Shown here piece by piece: positions 1 to 8,474 of a stretch of DNA of 64,000 nt (its first letter is position 1; each line of letters opens with the position of its first letter). The DNA is from Microbacterium testaceum StLB037 (GTDB taxonomy: Bacteria > Actinomycetota > Actinomycetes > Actinomycetales > Microbacteriaceae). The stretch spans positions 1,240,001 to 1,304,000 of the forward strand of contig NC_015125.1 of the NCBI RefSeq assembly GCF_000202635.1, written 5' to 3'. The position numbers and the translations under genes are program-made. Under the pieces are notes generated by a model. The model was not told the DNA's origin. It was given only the letters and a program-made list of their open reading frames with translations, and did no database searches.

Positions 1-1
1 G

Positions 2-259
2 CTCTCCGACGACCTCGGCGGACTCGCCCCGGCGTTCGTCGCCGTGTCGGGCTTCGACGTGCTGCGCGACGAGGGCATCGCGTACGCGCGACGCCTCGAG
101 GAGGCGGGGGTGGACACGACGCTCGTGACCCACACGGGCCAGATCCACGGCTTCTTCAACGCGTGCGGAGCTCTGAAAGACGCTCGGGATGCCGTGACCG
201 ACGCCGGCACGTGGGCGCTGGGCCGCCTGTCCGCCCGCGCCGACGGGGCGCGTCGATGA
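2..259 (+). CDS. alpha/beta hydrolase (HSL-like), C-terminal part
   Basis: Only the last 85 codons are present; the frame is open from base 2 and the start lies left of the window. The sequence holds the two late catalytic-triad regions of the hormone-sensitive-lipase type (fold-3) alpha/beta hydrolases: an Asp in GFDVLRDEG and a His in QIHGFF. The serine motif is outside the window. The family hydrolyses esters or small amides in the cytoplasm; the substrate cannot be told. Its TGA overlaps the ATG of the following MFS gene, so the two are probably one operon and translationally coupled. Confidence 0.85.
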   Translation, partial: LSDDLGGLAPAFVAVSGFDVLRDEGIAYARRLEEAGVDTTLVTHTGQIHGFFNACGALKDARDAVTDAGTWALGRLSARADGARR

Positions 260-1533
260 CGTCCGACGGCCGGACGGTCCCGGTCGCGGTGTACGCCGAA
301 CCCACCCGACCGGTCCGCGCCGGGTGGATCGCCGCCTTCGCCGGCGCGTGGCTCGGTCTGTGGATGGCGCAGCTCGTGCCGGTCCAGGTGCTCCTCCCCC
401 TGCAGATCGCCGCCCAGCACTCTTCGGACGAGTGGCTCACCTCGCTCGTCTCCTACGGCCTGGTCAGCGCGGTCGCCGGGGCGTTCGTCGTGGTCGCCTA
501 CCCGATCGTGGGGGCGCTCAGCGACCGCACGCGATCACGCTTCGGGCGGCGGCGACCGTGGATCCTCGGCGGATCGCTGACGGCCGGCGTCGGCCTCGCG
601 CTCCTCGGCATCCAGACCGGGACCGTCGGCACGATCGGGATGTGGACCGTCGTCATGCTGGGGTTCTGCATGGCCTCGGCCGCCCTGACCGCCGTGATGG
701 CCGACCAGGTCCCGGAGAACCAGCGCGGGCTCGTGTCGGGGTGGATCTCGGCGCCGAACGCGCTGGGGATCCTGCTCGGGATCGTGCTGGTGACGGCGGT
801 GTTCACCACGATCCCCTCCGGCTACCTCGCGCTCGCCGTGAGCGTGGTCGTGCTCGCCGTGCCGTTCGTGCTGCGCCTGCGCGATGCTCCGCTGAGCCCC
901 GTGGATGCCGCCCGCCTGGGGCCGCTCACGGTGCGGTCGGTGCTGGCATCCATCTGGGTGGACCCCCGTCGCCATCCCGACTTCGCCTGGACCGTGGCGA
1001 GCCGTGTGCTCATCAACCTCGGCAATGCCATCGCGACGACGATGCTGCTGTACTTCTTCACCTTCGCGCTCGGTGTCGCCGACCCCACCGGGTTCCTCGT
1101 GTTCACGACGGTGATCTACATGGTCGTCACGATCGTGGCATCCATCGCCCTCGGCAAGCTCAGCGACGTGCTGGGGCGACGGCGGGTGTTCGTCCTGGCA
1201 TCCGGAGTCGCCCAGGCGCTGGCGGCGCTGCTGCTCGCCGTCGCTCCCGCCGAGAGCACCTCGATCGTGGGGGCCGTGCTGCTCGGGCTCGGGCAGGGGT
1301 GCTTCTTCGCCGTCGACCAGGCCCTGGCGACCCAGGTGCTCCCGTCCGCCGAGACGCGGGGCAAGGACGTCGGCATCATGAACATCGCGATGGCCGGCCC
1401 TCAGGCCTTCGGACCGCTCCTCGGTGCCGGAGCGGTCGTGCTCTTCGGAGGCTTTCCGGGCCTGTTCATCGCGAGCGGTGTGACCGGGCTGCTCGGCGCG
1501 GCGGTCGTCATGCGGGTGCGCTCGGTGCGCTGA
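256..1533 (+). CDS. MFS transporter
   Basis: A 425-residue major facilitator with about 12 hydrophobic segments. The loop after TM2 reads GALSDRTRSRFGRRRPW, the classic cytoplasmic MFS motif A, and a second copy (GKLSDVLGRRR) sits in the C-terminal half. The ATG at 256 overlaps the stop of the hydrolase gene (ATGA). A longer open frame to base 163 runs inside that gene and is not used. The substrate is unknown. The neighbouring hydrolase and the facing kinase-aldolase-dehydrogenase operon suggest a sugar, polyol or sugar ester, but this is inference. Confidence 0.9.
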   Translation: MTSDGRTVPVAVYAEPTRPVRAGWIAAFAGAWLGLWMAQLVPVQVLLPLQIAAQHSSDEWLTSLVSYGLVSAVAGAFVVVAYPIVGALSDRTRSRFGRRRPWILGGSLTAGVGLALLGIQTGTVGTIGMWTVVMLGFCMASAALTAVMADQVPENQRGLVSGWISAPNALGILLGIVLVTAVFTTIPSGYLALAVSVVVLAVPFVLRLRDAPLSPVDAARLGPLTVRSVLASIWVDPRRHPDFAWTVASRVLINLGNAIATTMLLYFFTFALGVADPTGFLVFTTVIYMVVTIVASIALGKLSDVLGRRRVFVLASGVAQALAALLLAVAPAESTSIVGAVLLGLGQGCFFAVDQALATQVLPSAETRGKDVGIMNIAMAGPQAFGPLLGAGAVVLFGGFPGLFIASGVTGLLGAAVVMRVRSVR

Positions 1534-1576
1534 GGCGCGGGAGCACGGAGGCCGCTGACGGTCCGAGGGCGCGCGC

Positions 1577-3025
1577 TCACCCGTAGAGCAGGCGGATGAT
1601 CCGCTGCACGAGCGCGTCGACGCGGGGCGTGCGCCGCATCGTCGTGAGGGTGAGCAGACGGAAGCGCTGTCGGGTGATGGCCTTGGCGTACGCGAACTCG
1701 CGCAGGCCGTCCGCCCCGTGGATGCGCCCGAACCCGGAATCGCCCACACCCCCGAACGGCAGCGACGGCACGGCGGCGAACGAGATGACCGAATTGATCG
1801 CGATCATGCCCCCGCGCAGGCGCTCGGCGAGAGCGCGTCCCCGCCGACGCGAGAACACGGCACCGGACAGGCCGTACCGGACGGCGTTCGCCTTCGCGAC
1901 GGCTTCGTCCATGGATGCCACGCGGTTGACGACGAGGGTCGGACCGAAGGTCTCCTCGCGCACCGCCGCCGACGACTCGGGCACATCGAGCAGAAGGACC
2001 GGCGCGAGCGTCTGCCCGCTCTCGACGACCGCTCCCTCGCGGAGGACGCCTCCGGCGGCGAGGGCATCGGCGACGTGCTCGCGCACGACGTCGGCCTGGC
2101 GGGGCATGGTGAGCGGACCCAGCCGCGCCGCGTCGTCGGTTCCCGCACGCAGCTCGCGCACGCGCTCGGAGATGGCGGCGACGACGCGGTCGTACACGAG
2201 GGTGTGCGCGTAGACCCGTTCGATGCCGATGCAGGTCTGACCGGCGTTCGAGTACGCGCCCCACACCGCCGCCTCCGCGGCGGCCTCGATGTCGGCATCC
2301 GCGTCGATGAGGAGCGCGTCCTTCCCTCCCGCCTCGATCACGACGGGGGTGAGCGTCTCGGCGCACGCGGCCATGACCCGTTTGCCCGTCGCGGTCGATC
2401 CCGTGAAGGCGATCTTGTCGACCCCGGCCCGAGACAGCGCGGCACCCGTGTCGCCGAGGCCGGTCACGAGCTCGAAGACCTCGGGGGCTCCGCCTGCGCG
2501 CACGAACGCGCGGCGCAGCCAGTCGCCGACGGCGGGCGTGTACTCGCTCGGCTTGAAGACGACCGCGTTGCCCGCGGCGAGCGCGTACGCGAGGGAGCCC
2601 ATCGGGGTGAACACGGGGTAGTTCCAGGGGCCGATGACCCCGACCACCCCGTAGGGGAGGTAGCCGAGGCTCGCGGACTGGTTGATCATCAGCAGTCCCG
2701 CGCGCACCCGACGGCGCCGCAACGTGCGTTCGGCGTGCGCGGCCGCCCACGCGAGGTGGTCGAGCGCGAGGAGGATCTCGAGCCGCGCATCGCCGGACGG
2801 CTTGCCGGTCTCAGCCCGGACGACGGCGATCAGTTCGTCGAGGTGCAGGGCGATGTCACGACGCCAGGCGTCGAGGATGCGACGACGACCGCGGAACCCC
2901 TGCGCCCGCCAGGCCCGCGCCCCCGTCCGGGCGCGGACCACCGCCGCGCGCACGGCGTCGTCGTCGCAGACGGGGAACGTCCCGACGACGTGACCGTCGA
3001 GCGGGCTCAGGGAATCGAAGGTCAT
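1577..3025 (-). CDS. aldehyde dehydrogenase family protein
   Basis: A 482-residue NAD(P)-dependent aldehyde dehydrogenase oxidising an aldehyde to the acid. Visible landmarks are FTGSTATGKRVM (cofactor binding), VIEAGGKD with the general-base Glu, and NAGQTCIGIER with the nucleophilic Cys. The C-terminal FGRIHGADGLREFAYAK and a basic hydrophobic tail (RIIRLLYG) resemble the class-3 or coniferyl-aldehyde branch. It starts 1 nt after the aldolase stop, so it is the last gene of a kinase-aldolase-dehydrogenase operon. A likely role is removing the aldehyde released by the aldolase (for example glycolaldehyde or lactaldehyde). The substrate is inferred only from context. Confidence 0.9.
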   Translation of the reverse strand: MTFDSLSPLDGHVVGTFPVCDDDAVRAAVVRARTGARAWRAQGFRGRRRILDAWRRDIALHLDELIAVVRAETGKPSGDARLEILLALDHLAWAAAHAERTLRRRRVRAGLLMINQSASLGYLPYGVVGVIGPWNYPVFTPMGSLAYALAAGNAVVFKPSEYTPAVGDWLRRAFVRAGGAPEVFELVTGLGDTGAALSRAGVDKIAFTGSTATGKRVMAACAETLTPVVIEAGGKDALLIDADADIEAAAEAAVWGAYSNAGQTCIGIERVYAHTLVYDRVVAAISERVRELRAGTDDAARLGPLTMPRQADVVREHVADALAAGGVLREGAVVESGQTLAPVLLLDVPESSAAVREETFGPTLVVNRVASMDEAVAKANAVRYGLSGAVFSRRRGRALAERLRGGMIAINSVISFAAVPSLPFGGVGDSGFGRIHGADGLREFAYAKAITRQRFRLLTLTTMRRTPRVDALVQRIIRLLYG

Positions 3026-3026
3026 C

Positions 3027-3752
3027 TCACGCCTCGTGCTTCTGCCCGTATCCGGTGGCCACCGCCGCGGCGACGACGTCGGCCTGCTGCGCGGGGCTGA
3101 GCTCGGCCGGCTCCCCCGCGGCGCGGGCGCGCAGGTAGATGTCGCACGCCCACTCCAGCAGCGCGGTGTGCGCGACGGCGTCGGCGAGATCGCGGCCGGT
3201 CGTCACGGCCCCGTGGTGCGCGAGGATCACCGCGTTCGCGCTGGACAGGGCATCGCCCGTGGCCTCGGCGAGCTCGCGAGAGCCGAACACCGAGAACGGG
3301 ACGACCTCGATCTCGCCGCCGAGGGTGAGCTGTTGGTAATGCACGCAGGGAAGGCGGTCGGAGATCAGCGACACGGCGACGGCTGCCGGAGCGTGGGTGT
3401 GCACGACGGCACCCACCGCGTCGTCCGCGTACGCGGCGAGGTGCAGGTCCAGCTCGGAGCTGGGGGCGAGGCTCCCCCGCACGAGGCGTCGATCATCGCC
3501 GACGACCACCACGTCGTCCGCGACCGCCTCGGCGAAGACCACTCCGGTCGCGGTGATCGCAATGCCCCCGTCGACGCGGACGCTCACGTTGCCCGCGGTC
3601 CCTTTCACCAGCCCGTCGGCCGCGAGCGCGCGACACACGGCCGCCACGCGTTCGCGGGCGTCGGACCCGCCGGCATCGAGCCCCGCGGCGTCGAGCCCCG
3701 CGGCGTCGGACGCCCGGGCGGCATCGGGCCGGGTCGTCCCCGCGCCCGTCAC
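3027..3752 (-). CDS. class II aldolase/adducin family protein
   Basis: A 241-residue zinc-dependent class II aldolase of the fuculose/ribulose/rhamnulose-1-phosphate type. The zinc ligands are visible as HTHAP, AHHGAV and a later His (AHTALLEW), and SSELDLH carries the usual acidic residue. These enzymes split a ketose 1-phosphate into DHAP and an aldehyde. The GTG start overlaps the kinase stop (GTGA). The first ~30 residues are a low-complexity Ala/Gly/Asp stretch with an in-frame 15-bp tandem repeat encoding AAGLD (around 3676-3705), unlike family members. A start after this stretch cannot be excluded. Confidence 0.85.
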   Translation of the reverse strand: MTGAGTTRPDAARASDAAGLDAAGLDAGGSDARERVAAVCRALAADGLVKGTAGNVSVRVDGGIAITATGVVFAEAVADDVVVVGDDRRLVRGSLAPSSELDLHLAAYADDAVGAVVHTHAPAAVAVSLISDRLPCVHYQQLTLGGEIEVVPFSVFGSRELAEATGDALSSANAVILAHHGAVTTGRDLADAVAHTALLEWACDIYLRARAAGEPAELSPAQQADVVAAAVATGYGQKHEA

Positions 3753-4678
3753 CGCGGCACCGTCGCCAGGAGAGCGTCGATGGATGCCGCGTCATACGTG
3801 CCGTACGAGGTGCCGACGCCGGCGACCACCTGGGCGGCCGTCGCCGAGCCGAAGCGCGCCGCCTCCGCGGAGCTGCGGCCGAGGAGCTTCGCGAAGACGA
3901 AGCCGGCGGAGAAGGCATCCCCTCCGCCGCTGGTGTCGACGGGCTCGGCCGGCAGGATGGGGATCTCGCGGAGATCCCCGTCCTCGACGAGCACGATGTC
4001 GCGTCCCCCGTCGGTGATCGCGACGACGCGGGCTCCCGCGGACGCCATCGCGTGCGCCGCCGCGTGCAGGTCGGCGGCTTCGGTCCACCCGAGCGCCTGC
4101 TCGGCGTTGGGCAGGACGTAGTCGGTGTGCGCGAGCAACGGCTCGATCAGGGCGTAGAACGCCTGCTCGCCGCCGATGAGGAAGTCGAGCGAGGTGGTCG
4201 CCCCGTGCTCTCTCGCGTAGTCGAGGATCTCGATGACGTTCTCGGGGCCGAGGAGTTCGGGCGCACCCACGTGGACGTGGTCGGCCGCGGCGAGCGCGTC
4301 CCACGGGACGACGTCGGCCGCGAGGGCGTTGGCACCCACGACGTGCAGAGCGGGCCGCGACCCGTCGGAGCGGATCGGTAGGACCGACGCCGATGTGGGG
4401 AGCTCCCCGACGCGGAGATTCTCGACGTCGATCCCCTCGTCCGCCAGGAGACCCACCAGCACACGCCCCGTGACGTCGTCACCCACCGAGCCGCTGGTGA
4501 CGACGTGGGCGCCGAGTCTCGCGAGCACGAGCGCCGTTCCCCCCGCGGGCCCGGCCGCCGACATGACGATCTCATCGACGAGCAGGGACCCCTGCCCGTC
4601 GGGGATCTCATCGACGGGTTGCACGATCGTGTCGAGGACGTGGGCACCGAGCGTGACGATGCGAGGGGCGGCGGTCAT
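3749..4678 (-). CDS. PfkB-family carbohydrate kinase
   Basis: A 309-residue ribokinase/PfkB kinase. It has the N-terminal glycine-rich signature (AAGPAGGTALVLARLGA) and the C-terminal signature DTSGGGDAFSAGF with the catalytic Asp. It transfers phosphate from ATP to a sugar or polyol in the cytosol. The start at 4678 is chosen because AGGTT/GGAGG lies 7 nt upstream; an ATG 24 nt further up has no such site. It is first in the operon, followed with overlap by the class II aldolase and then the aldehyde dehydrogenase. It therefore probably makes the phosphorylated substrate that the aldolase cleaves. The sugar is unknown. Confidence 0.87.
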   Translation of the reverse strand: MTAAPRIVTLGAHVLDTIVQPVDEIPDGQGSLLVDEIVMSAAGPAGGTALVLARLGAHVVTSGSVGDDVTGRVLVGLLADEGIDVENLRVGELPTSASVLPIRSDGSRPALHVVGANALAADVVPWDALAAADHVHVGAPELLGPENVIEILDYAREHGATTSLDFLIGGEQAFYALIEPLLAHTDYVLPNAEQALGWTEAADLHAAAHAMASAGARVVAITDGGRDIVLVEDGDLREIPILPAEPVDTSGGGDAFSAGFVFAKLLGRSSAEAARFGSATAAQVVAGVGTSYGTYDAASIDALLATVPR

Positions 4679-4728
4679 CGTTGAACCTCCGGGTCGGGTC
4701 ACCGCTCGGACGGCCCGCGCGGCGTAAG

Positions 4729-4744
4729 TGGCACATTTGTACCA
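4729..4744. promoter_or_regulatory. palindromic operator upstream of kinase-aldolase-ALDH operon
   Basis: TGGCACATTTGTACCA is a 16-bp inverted repeat (7-bp arms, one mismatch, 2-bp centre). It lies 50 bp upstream of the kinase start, in an AT-richer patch. The TGGnACA form resembles GntR- or LacI-type operators. No regulator gene is adjacent, so the protein that binds is unknown. Confidence 0.45.
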
Positions 4745-4777
4745 TTTTCTCGTCCCGGGGACAACCGCCCCGTGCGC

Positions 4778-5149
4778 TCAGCGCGGCCGACGGCTCCCGC
4801 GCCCCAGCGCGACACCGGCCCACGCCGCCGCAGTCCCGACGATCACCGTCGCGACGCCCCACCACAGCTGCGTCAGGTCGGCGGACTCGAGGGCGAGAGA
4901 GCTGTACGTCGTGAAGCCCCCGAGGACGCCGGTGCCGAGGAACAGTTGCGCCCGCTGCGCGCGCGAGGACTCCGGCATCCGGGCCCGGAACCCGAACACG
5001 ATGCCGATCGCGAACGCCCCGACGACGTTGACGAGCGGAACGAGGGCGGGCCCGAGGTCATCGCCCAGGCCGAGGGTGAGCCCGGCGCGCACGGCGGTGC
5101 CGATCGCCCCGCCGACGGCCACGAGGACCACGTCACGCCACACGCTCAC
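4778..5149 (-). CDS. crcB: fluoride exporter FluC/CrcB
   Basis: A 123-residue membrane protein with four hydrophobic helices. It has the FluC signatures GGAIGTAVRAG, NVVGAFAIG and GVLGGFTTYSSLALE; the last carries the conserved Thr/Ser and aromatic residues of the fluoride pathway. FluC works as a dual-topology dimer that lets fluoride leave the cell. The start is a GTG. Actinobacteria often carry two adjacent crcB genes, but only one is here. No fluoride riboswitch was recognised in the 5150-5265 gap. Confidence 0.92.
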   Translation of the reverse strand: MSVWRDVVLVAVGGAIGTAVRAGLTLGLGDDLGPALVPLVNVVGAFAIGIVFGFRARMPESSRAQRAQLFLGTGVLGGFTTYSSLALESADLTQLWWGVATVIVGTAAAWAGVALGRGSRRPR

Positions 5150-5265
5150 CGCGCCACCCTACGCCGCTCCGCGCTAGGAGGACGGCGAGAGCCGCGCAAC
5201 CCCCGCGACACCCGGGCACGCGGTGACGCAGAATCCCTGTCGCTCCCGCAACGGAAGGCCCCGTC

Positions 5266-5760
5266 ATGTCCAGATCGAGACCGGTGATCGTCGTCGTCGC
5301 CGCCCTGTGCGCCCTCCTCCTGGCCGGTTGCGGCATCCGGATCCCCAGCGACCCGCAGGGAACCCTGGACCGCGTCGAGGGCGGAGTGCTGCGCGCCGGG
5401 ATCTCCCCCAACGGCGACTTCGTGCAGGTCGACGGCGCTCAGCCGAGCGGCAGCGAGATCGACGCTCTGACCGCTTTCGCGGGCTCCGTGGACGCCGAGG
5501 TCGAGTGGACCGTCGGTTCGGAGGAGGCGCTCGTCCGGGGGCTCGAGAACGGCGACCTCGACGTGGTCGCCGGCGGCCTCACCGACGACACCCCCTGGAC
5601 GGACAAGGCAGGCATGACACGGCCATACGGCGAGGTGACCCTCGACGACGGGTCGACCGCGCGGATCGTGATGCTCGTCCCGCTCGGCGAGAACGCTTTC
5701 GTGTCGCGCCTCGAGACGTTCCTCACCGCCGAAGCCACGATTGAGGGGGTCGGACGATGA
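5266..5760 (+). CDS. lipoprotein resembling a truncated family-3 solute-binding protein
   Basis: A 164-residue predicted lipoprotein: basic start, hydrophobic stretch and lipobox LLAGC (Cys about residue 24). The following VLRAGISPNGDF, GSEEALVRGLENGDLDVVAGGLTDDTPW and TRPY stretches look like the first lobe of family-3 extracellular solute-binding proteins (the amino-acid ABC type). The protein is much shorter than the usual ~270 residues and lacks the second lobe. The preceding GGAAGG is a ribosome site. Its stop overlaps the start of the CDF transporter (ATGA), so it probably works with that transporter rather than with an ABC importer. Confidence 0.75.
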   Translation: MSRSRPVIVVVAALCALLLAGCGIRIPSDPQGTLDRVEGGVLRAGISPNGDFVQVDGAQPSGSEIDALTAFAGSVDAEVEWTVGSEEALVRGLENGDLDVVAGGLTDDTPWTDKAGMTRPYGEVTLDDGSTARIVMLVPLGENAFVSRLETFLTAEATIEGVGR

Positions 5761-6743
5761 CCGCGCGTTTCGGCCGCACCGAGCTCCCGGCGCGGCAGGC
5801 CGAGGTCCTCCGCCGCGCCGTCCGCCTGGAGGGCATCACGCTCGGGTTCCTCGCCGTCACGGTGACCCTCGTGTTCCTCGTGCTCGGCAACTCGCAGGCG
5901 ATGAAAGCCGCGTGGATCGAGGACCTCCTGTCCTTCATCCCACCGATCGCCTTCCTGGTGGCCGTGCGACTGGCCCGACGCCGGCCCACCGTGCGGCATC
6001 CGTACGGCTTCCACCGCTCGGTCGCGATCGGTCACCTGGTGGCGGCGGTGGCACTCACGGGAATGGGAGCGTTCCTCATCGTCGACTCCGGGATCGGGCT
6101 GCTGACCGCCGAGCACCCGACCATCGGCACGGTGAACCTCTTCGGCGTGACGATCTGGCTCGGCTGGCTGATGATCGCGGTCATGGCCCTCACGGGCATT
6201 CCGCCGGTCGTCGTCGGCCGGATGAAGCTCGGCCTGGCGCGCGAGCTGCACGACAAGGTGCTCTACGCCGATGCCGACATGAACAAGGCCGACTGGATGA
6301 CGTCGGTCGGAACGATCGTGGGCGTCCTCGGAATCGGCGTCGGTCTGTGGTGGATGGATGCCGCCGCCGCCCTCTTCATCGCCGGGAGCATCGTGCACGA
6401 CGGCATCAGCAACCTGCGCGCCGCCGTCGTCGACCTGATGGACGCGCGCGCGACGACCTTCGACGACGCCCGGCCCCACCCGCTCGTGGGGCGGGTGGAT
6501 CAGTACCTCGCGGGCCTTCCCTGGGTGCGCGAGGCGGGAAGCCGGGTGCGCGACGAGGGACACGTCTTCCACATCGAGGCGTTCGTCGTCCCCCGCCATC
6601 GGAAGGTCGCGCTCGCCGACATCGAGGACGCCCGCGAGGGGTGCGTGATCCTCGACTGGAAGATCCAGGACGTCGTGGTGGTGCCCGTTCCGGAACTGCC
6701 CGACGTGGTCGACGCGATCACTCCCCGAGGATCAAACGCCTGA
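5757..6743 (+). CDS. cation diffusion facilitator (CDF) family transporter
   Basis: A 328-residue CDF-type metal transporter with about six membrane segments and a cytoplasmic C-terminal domain. It has RHPYGFHRS after TM2, TM2 acidic residues in AWIEDLLSF, and the TM5 region ADADMNKADW. The family exchanges Zn, Mn, Fe or Co for protons. The metal-site residues are not the classic HxxxD pairs, so the ion is uncertain. It is coupled to the upstream lipoprotein by a 4-bp overlap. Its 3' end overlaps the facing topoisomerase gene by 26 bp. Confidence 0.85.
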   Translation: MTARFGRTELPARQAEVLRRAVRLEGITLGFLAVTVTLVFLVLGNSQAMKAAWIEDLLSFIPPIAFLVAVRLARRRPTVRHPYGFHRSVAIGHLVAAVALTGMGAFLIVDSGIGLLTAEHPTIGTVNLFGVTIWLGWLMIAVMALTGIPPVVVGRMKLGLARELHDKVLYADADMNKADWMTSVGTIVGVLGIGVGLWWMDAAAALFIAGSIVHDGISNLRAAVVDLMDARATTFDDARPHPLVGRVDQYLAGLPWVREAGSRVRDEGHVFHIEAFVVPRHRKVALADIEDAREGCVILDWKIQDVVVVPVPELPDVVDAITPRGSNA

Positions 6744-7683
6744 TTGCGGCATCCTTCGAGCCGCCCAGCTCCATCGTGCGACCCTTTCGGTACAGCGAGA
6801 AGACGCGGGGATCGATGTAGCTCGACTTCGCCACGGCGGGGGTGTTGCCGAGCGCTTCCGCGGTCGCGCGCACCGCCGCCACCTCGGCCTTCTTGCGTTC
6901 GTTCTTGCCCCCGACGGCTCCCACCTTCGCGAGAGACTCCGCCGCCATGATCGTGCCGCGGAGCGTGCGGAAGTCCTTCGCACTGAAAGGGCCGCCGGTC
7001 AGGGAGCGGACGTAGGCGTTGACGTCGCCCGGCGTCAGCGGCACGCGCCGCCTCCCGCGCTTGTAGCTGAGGAGCGCCGCCCGCGAGCGTCCGAGCGCGA
7101 GTTCTTCGATGAGGGATGCCAATTCGGCATCGTGCACGCGCAGATCGGCGCGCTTGCCGCTCTTGGCCGGAAACGAGAGGCGGATGAGATCGCCCTCGAT
7201 CGTGGCATCCCTCCGCTGGAGGGTCGTGAGGCCCCGGCTGCCGTTCGTGACGAAGTACCGCGCGTTGCCCACACGCGGCGCGACGAGGTCGAGCAGGCGG
7301 AACGACACCGCCAGCACCCGCTCCCGGTCGATCTCGCTGCGGCGCAACGACTGCGTCACGCGGGCTCGAGCGCGGGGCAGCGCCTCGGCGAGTTGCAGCG
7401 CCCGAGCGAACTTGCCCTTGTCCTGCCGCTTCGACCAGTCGGCGTGGTACGTGTACTGCCGGCGGCCGGCCTCGTCGGTCCCCACCGCCTGGATGTGGGC
7501 GTTCGGCTCGCGGGCGATCCACACCTCCCGCCAGGCGGGCGGGATGACGAGACCGCGCGCCCGCTCGGCCTCCCGCTCGGGAACGGGCGCCCCCGTGTGG
7601 TCCACGAACCGGTAGCCCGATCCCGAGCGGACGCGGCGATAGCCCGGGTCCTCGTAGGGACGGACGCGGATGAGACGCGCCAT
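6718..7683 (-). CDS. DNA topoisomerase IB
   Basis: A 321-residue eukaryote-like type IB topoisomerase of the short bacterial/poxvirus class, relaxing supercoils through a 3'-phosphotyrosyl intermediate. Recognisable parts are LVIPPAWREVWI and YHADWSKRQD in the N-terminal domain, FPAKSGKRADLRV, AKDFRTLRGT with catalytic Arg residues, and KSSYIDPRVF with the active-site Tyr near the C-terminus. It begins 3 nt after the stop of the Rho-N-like gene, so the two are co-transcribed. The last 26 bp overlap the convergent CDF gene. Confidence 0.93.
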   Translation of the reverse strand: MARLIRVRPYEDPGYRRVRSGSGYRFVDHTGAPVPEREAERARGLVIPPAWREVWIAREPNAHIQAVGTDEAGRRQYTYHADWSKRQDKGKFARALQLAEALPRARARVTQSLRRSEIDRERVLAVSFRLLDLVAPRVGNARYFVTNGSRGLTTLQRRDATIEGDLIRLSFPAKSGKRADLRVHDAELASLIEELALGRSRAALLSYKRGRRRVPLTPGDVNAYVRSLTGGPFSAKDFRTLRGTIMAAESLAKVGAVGGKNERKKAEVAAVRATAEALGNTPAVAKSSYIDPRVFSLYRKGRTMELGGSKDAAIRRLILGE

Positions 7684-7686
7684 GCG

Positions 7687-7956
7687 TCAGTGATGGCGGA
7701 GCATGTCGATCAGCTCCGCCTTCTTCTTGCCGGAGTACCCGGTGATCCCGAGCTCCTTCGCGCGCTTCTTGAGCTCGTCGACGGTGCGGTCCTCGTAGTT
7801 CTCGGCGTGGCCGCCCTTCTCCCCGACGGCGCCGCGTCCCTGCGCGGCAGCGGCGTTCGAGATCCGCGCGGCCTTCTCCTTCGAGTCGCCCTGCTTGCGC
7901 AGTTCCTCGTAGAGCTCGGGGTCTTTCAGACTGTTGGATCCTCGCCCCTGGGGCAT
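7687..7956 (-). CDS. small Rho-N/SAP-like domain protein
   Basis: An 89-residue basic protein. The first half (MPQGRGSNSLKDPELYEEL) resembles the short DUF7218-type plasmid/stress proteins. The C-terminal ~35 residues (TVDELKKRAKELGITGYSGKKKAELIDML) form a Rho termination factor N-terminal/SAP-like helix-extended-helix fold expected to bind nucleic acid. The start at 7956 has AGGAGA 7-8 nt upstream; an upstream Met is not preferred. It lies directly before the topoisomerase IB gene, so a role in chromosome or stress DNA handling is plausible but inferred. Confidence 0.75.
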   Translation of the reverse strand: MPQGRGSNSLKDPELYEELRKQGDSKEKAARISNAAAAQGRGAVGEKGGHAENYEDRTVDELKKRAKELGITGYSGKKKAELIDMLRHH

Positions 7957-8192
7957 GATCGTCTCCTTCCGTCGGAACACCGACGCTACGGCGGACGGCC
8001 ACCCCCTTCCTCGGGGTTGACACCGCGCGCGGCCGACGTCGGACGGGTGGGCCGTGTTACCGGGCGAGCGCGGCTAACAGCGATTTCCCAGCAACGTCAA
8101 CCCCCTGCCGCATTTCCGACCGAGTGACACGGTAGAAGGACCAGTCACCCGGGTCCGTGTCCTGACGCGGTGAACAGCTAGGAGAGCCCCCC

Positions 8193-8357
8193 ATGAACAT
8201 CTTCCTCATCATCATCATCGTCGCCGCGATCGTCATCGCCATCGTGAGCGGAATGAGCCAGGCCGCCAGCTTCCTGCTCTGGGTCGCGATCATCGTCGGC
8301 CTCATCGCCCTGATTGTGCTGTTGTTCCGCCTGATCAGCGGACGCAAGCCCGTCTGA
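8193..8357 (+). CDS. 54-residue two-helix membrane protein
   Basis: The frame from ATG 8193 (TAGGAGAG upstream) to TGA 8355-8357 encodes 54 residues, nearly all Ile, Val, Leu and Ala. There are two predicted membrane helices (about residues 2-19 and 25-47) joined by SGMSQAAS, and a basic end RLISGRKPV. This looks like the small DUF-type membrane peptides common in Micrococcales; no function is known. A strong terminator follows at 8422, so it is probably monocistronic. Confidence 0.7.
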   Translation: MNIFLIIIIVAAIVIAIVSGMSQAASFLLWVAIIVGLIALIVLLFRLISGRKPV

Positions 8358-8421
8358 CCCCCTCGGAGGACGACGCGTTTCGGGTGCGCGTCCCCTCCCC
8401 CCTCGGCGGGTTCGCCCGCCC

Positions 8422-8463
8422 CGGATGCCATGCGTTCCCCCAGAGCGCATGGCATCCGTTTTT
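8422..8463 (+). terminator. intrinsic terminator after the small membrane protein
   Basis: A perfect 13-bp stem, CGGATGCCATGCG (8422-8434) with its complement at 8446-8458, an 11-nt loop, and TTTTT immediately after. This is a textbook Rho-independent terminator. The stem contains the heptamer GGATGCC. Confidence 0.9.
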
Positions 8464-8474
8464 GTGTGCGGGGC

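Noticed and set aside
5150..5265. possible fluoride riboswitch before crcB
   Set aside because: The gap does not show the conserved pseudoknot elements of the crcB motif.
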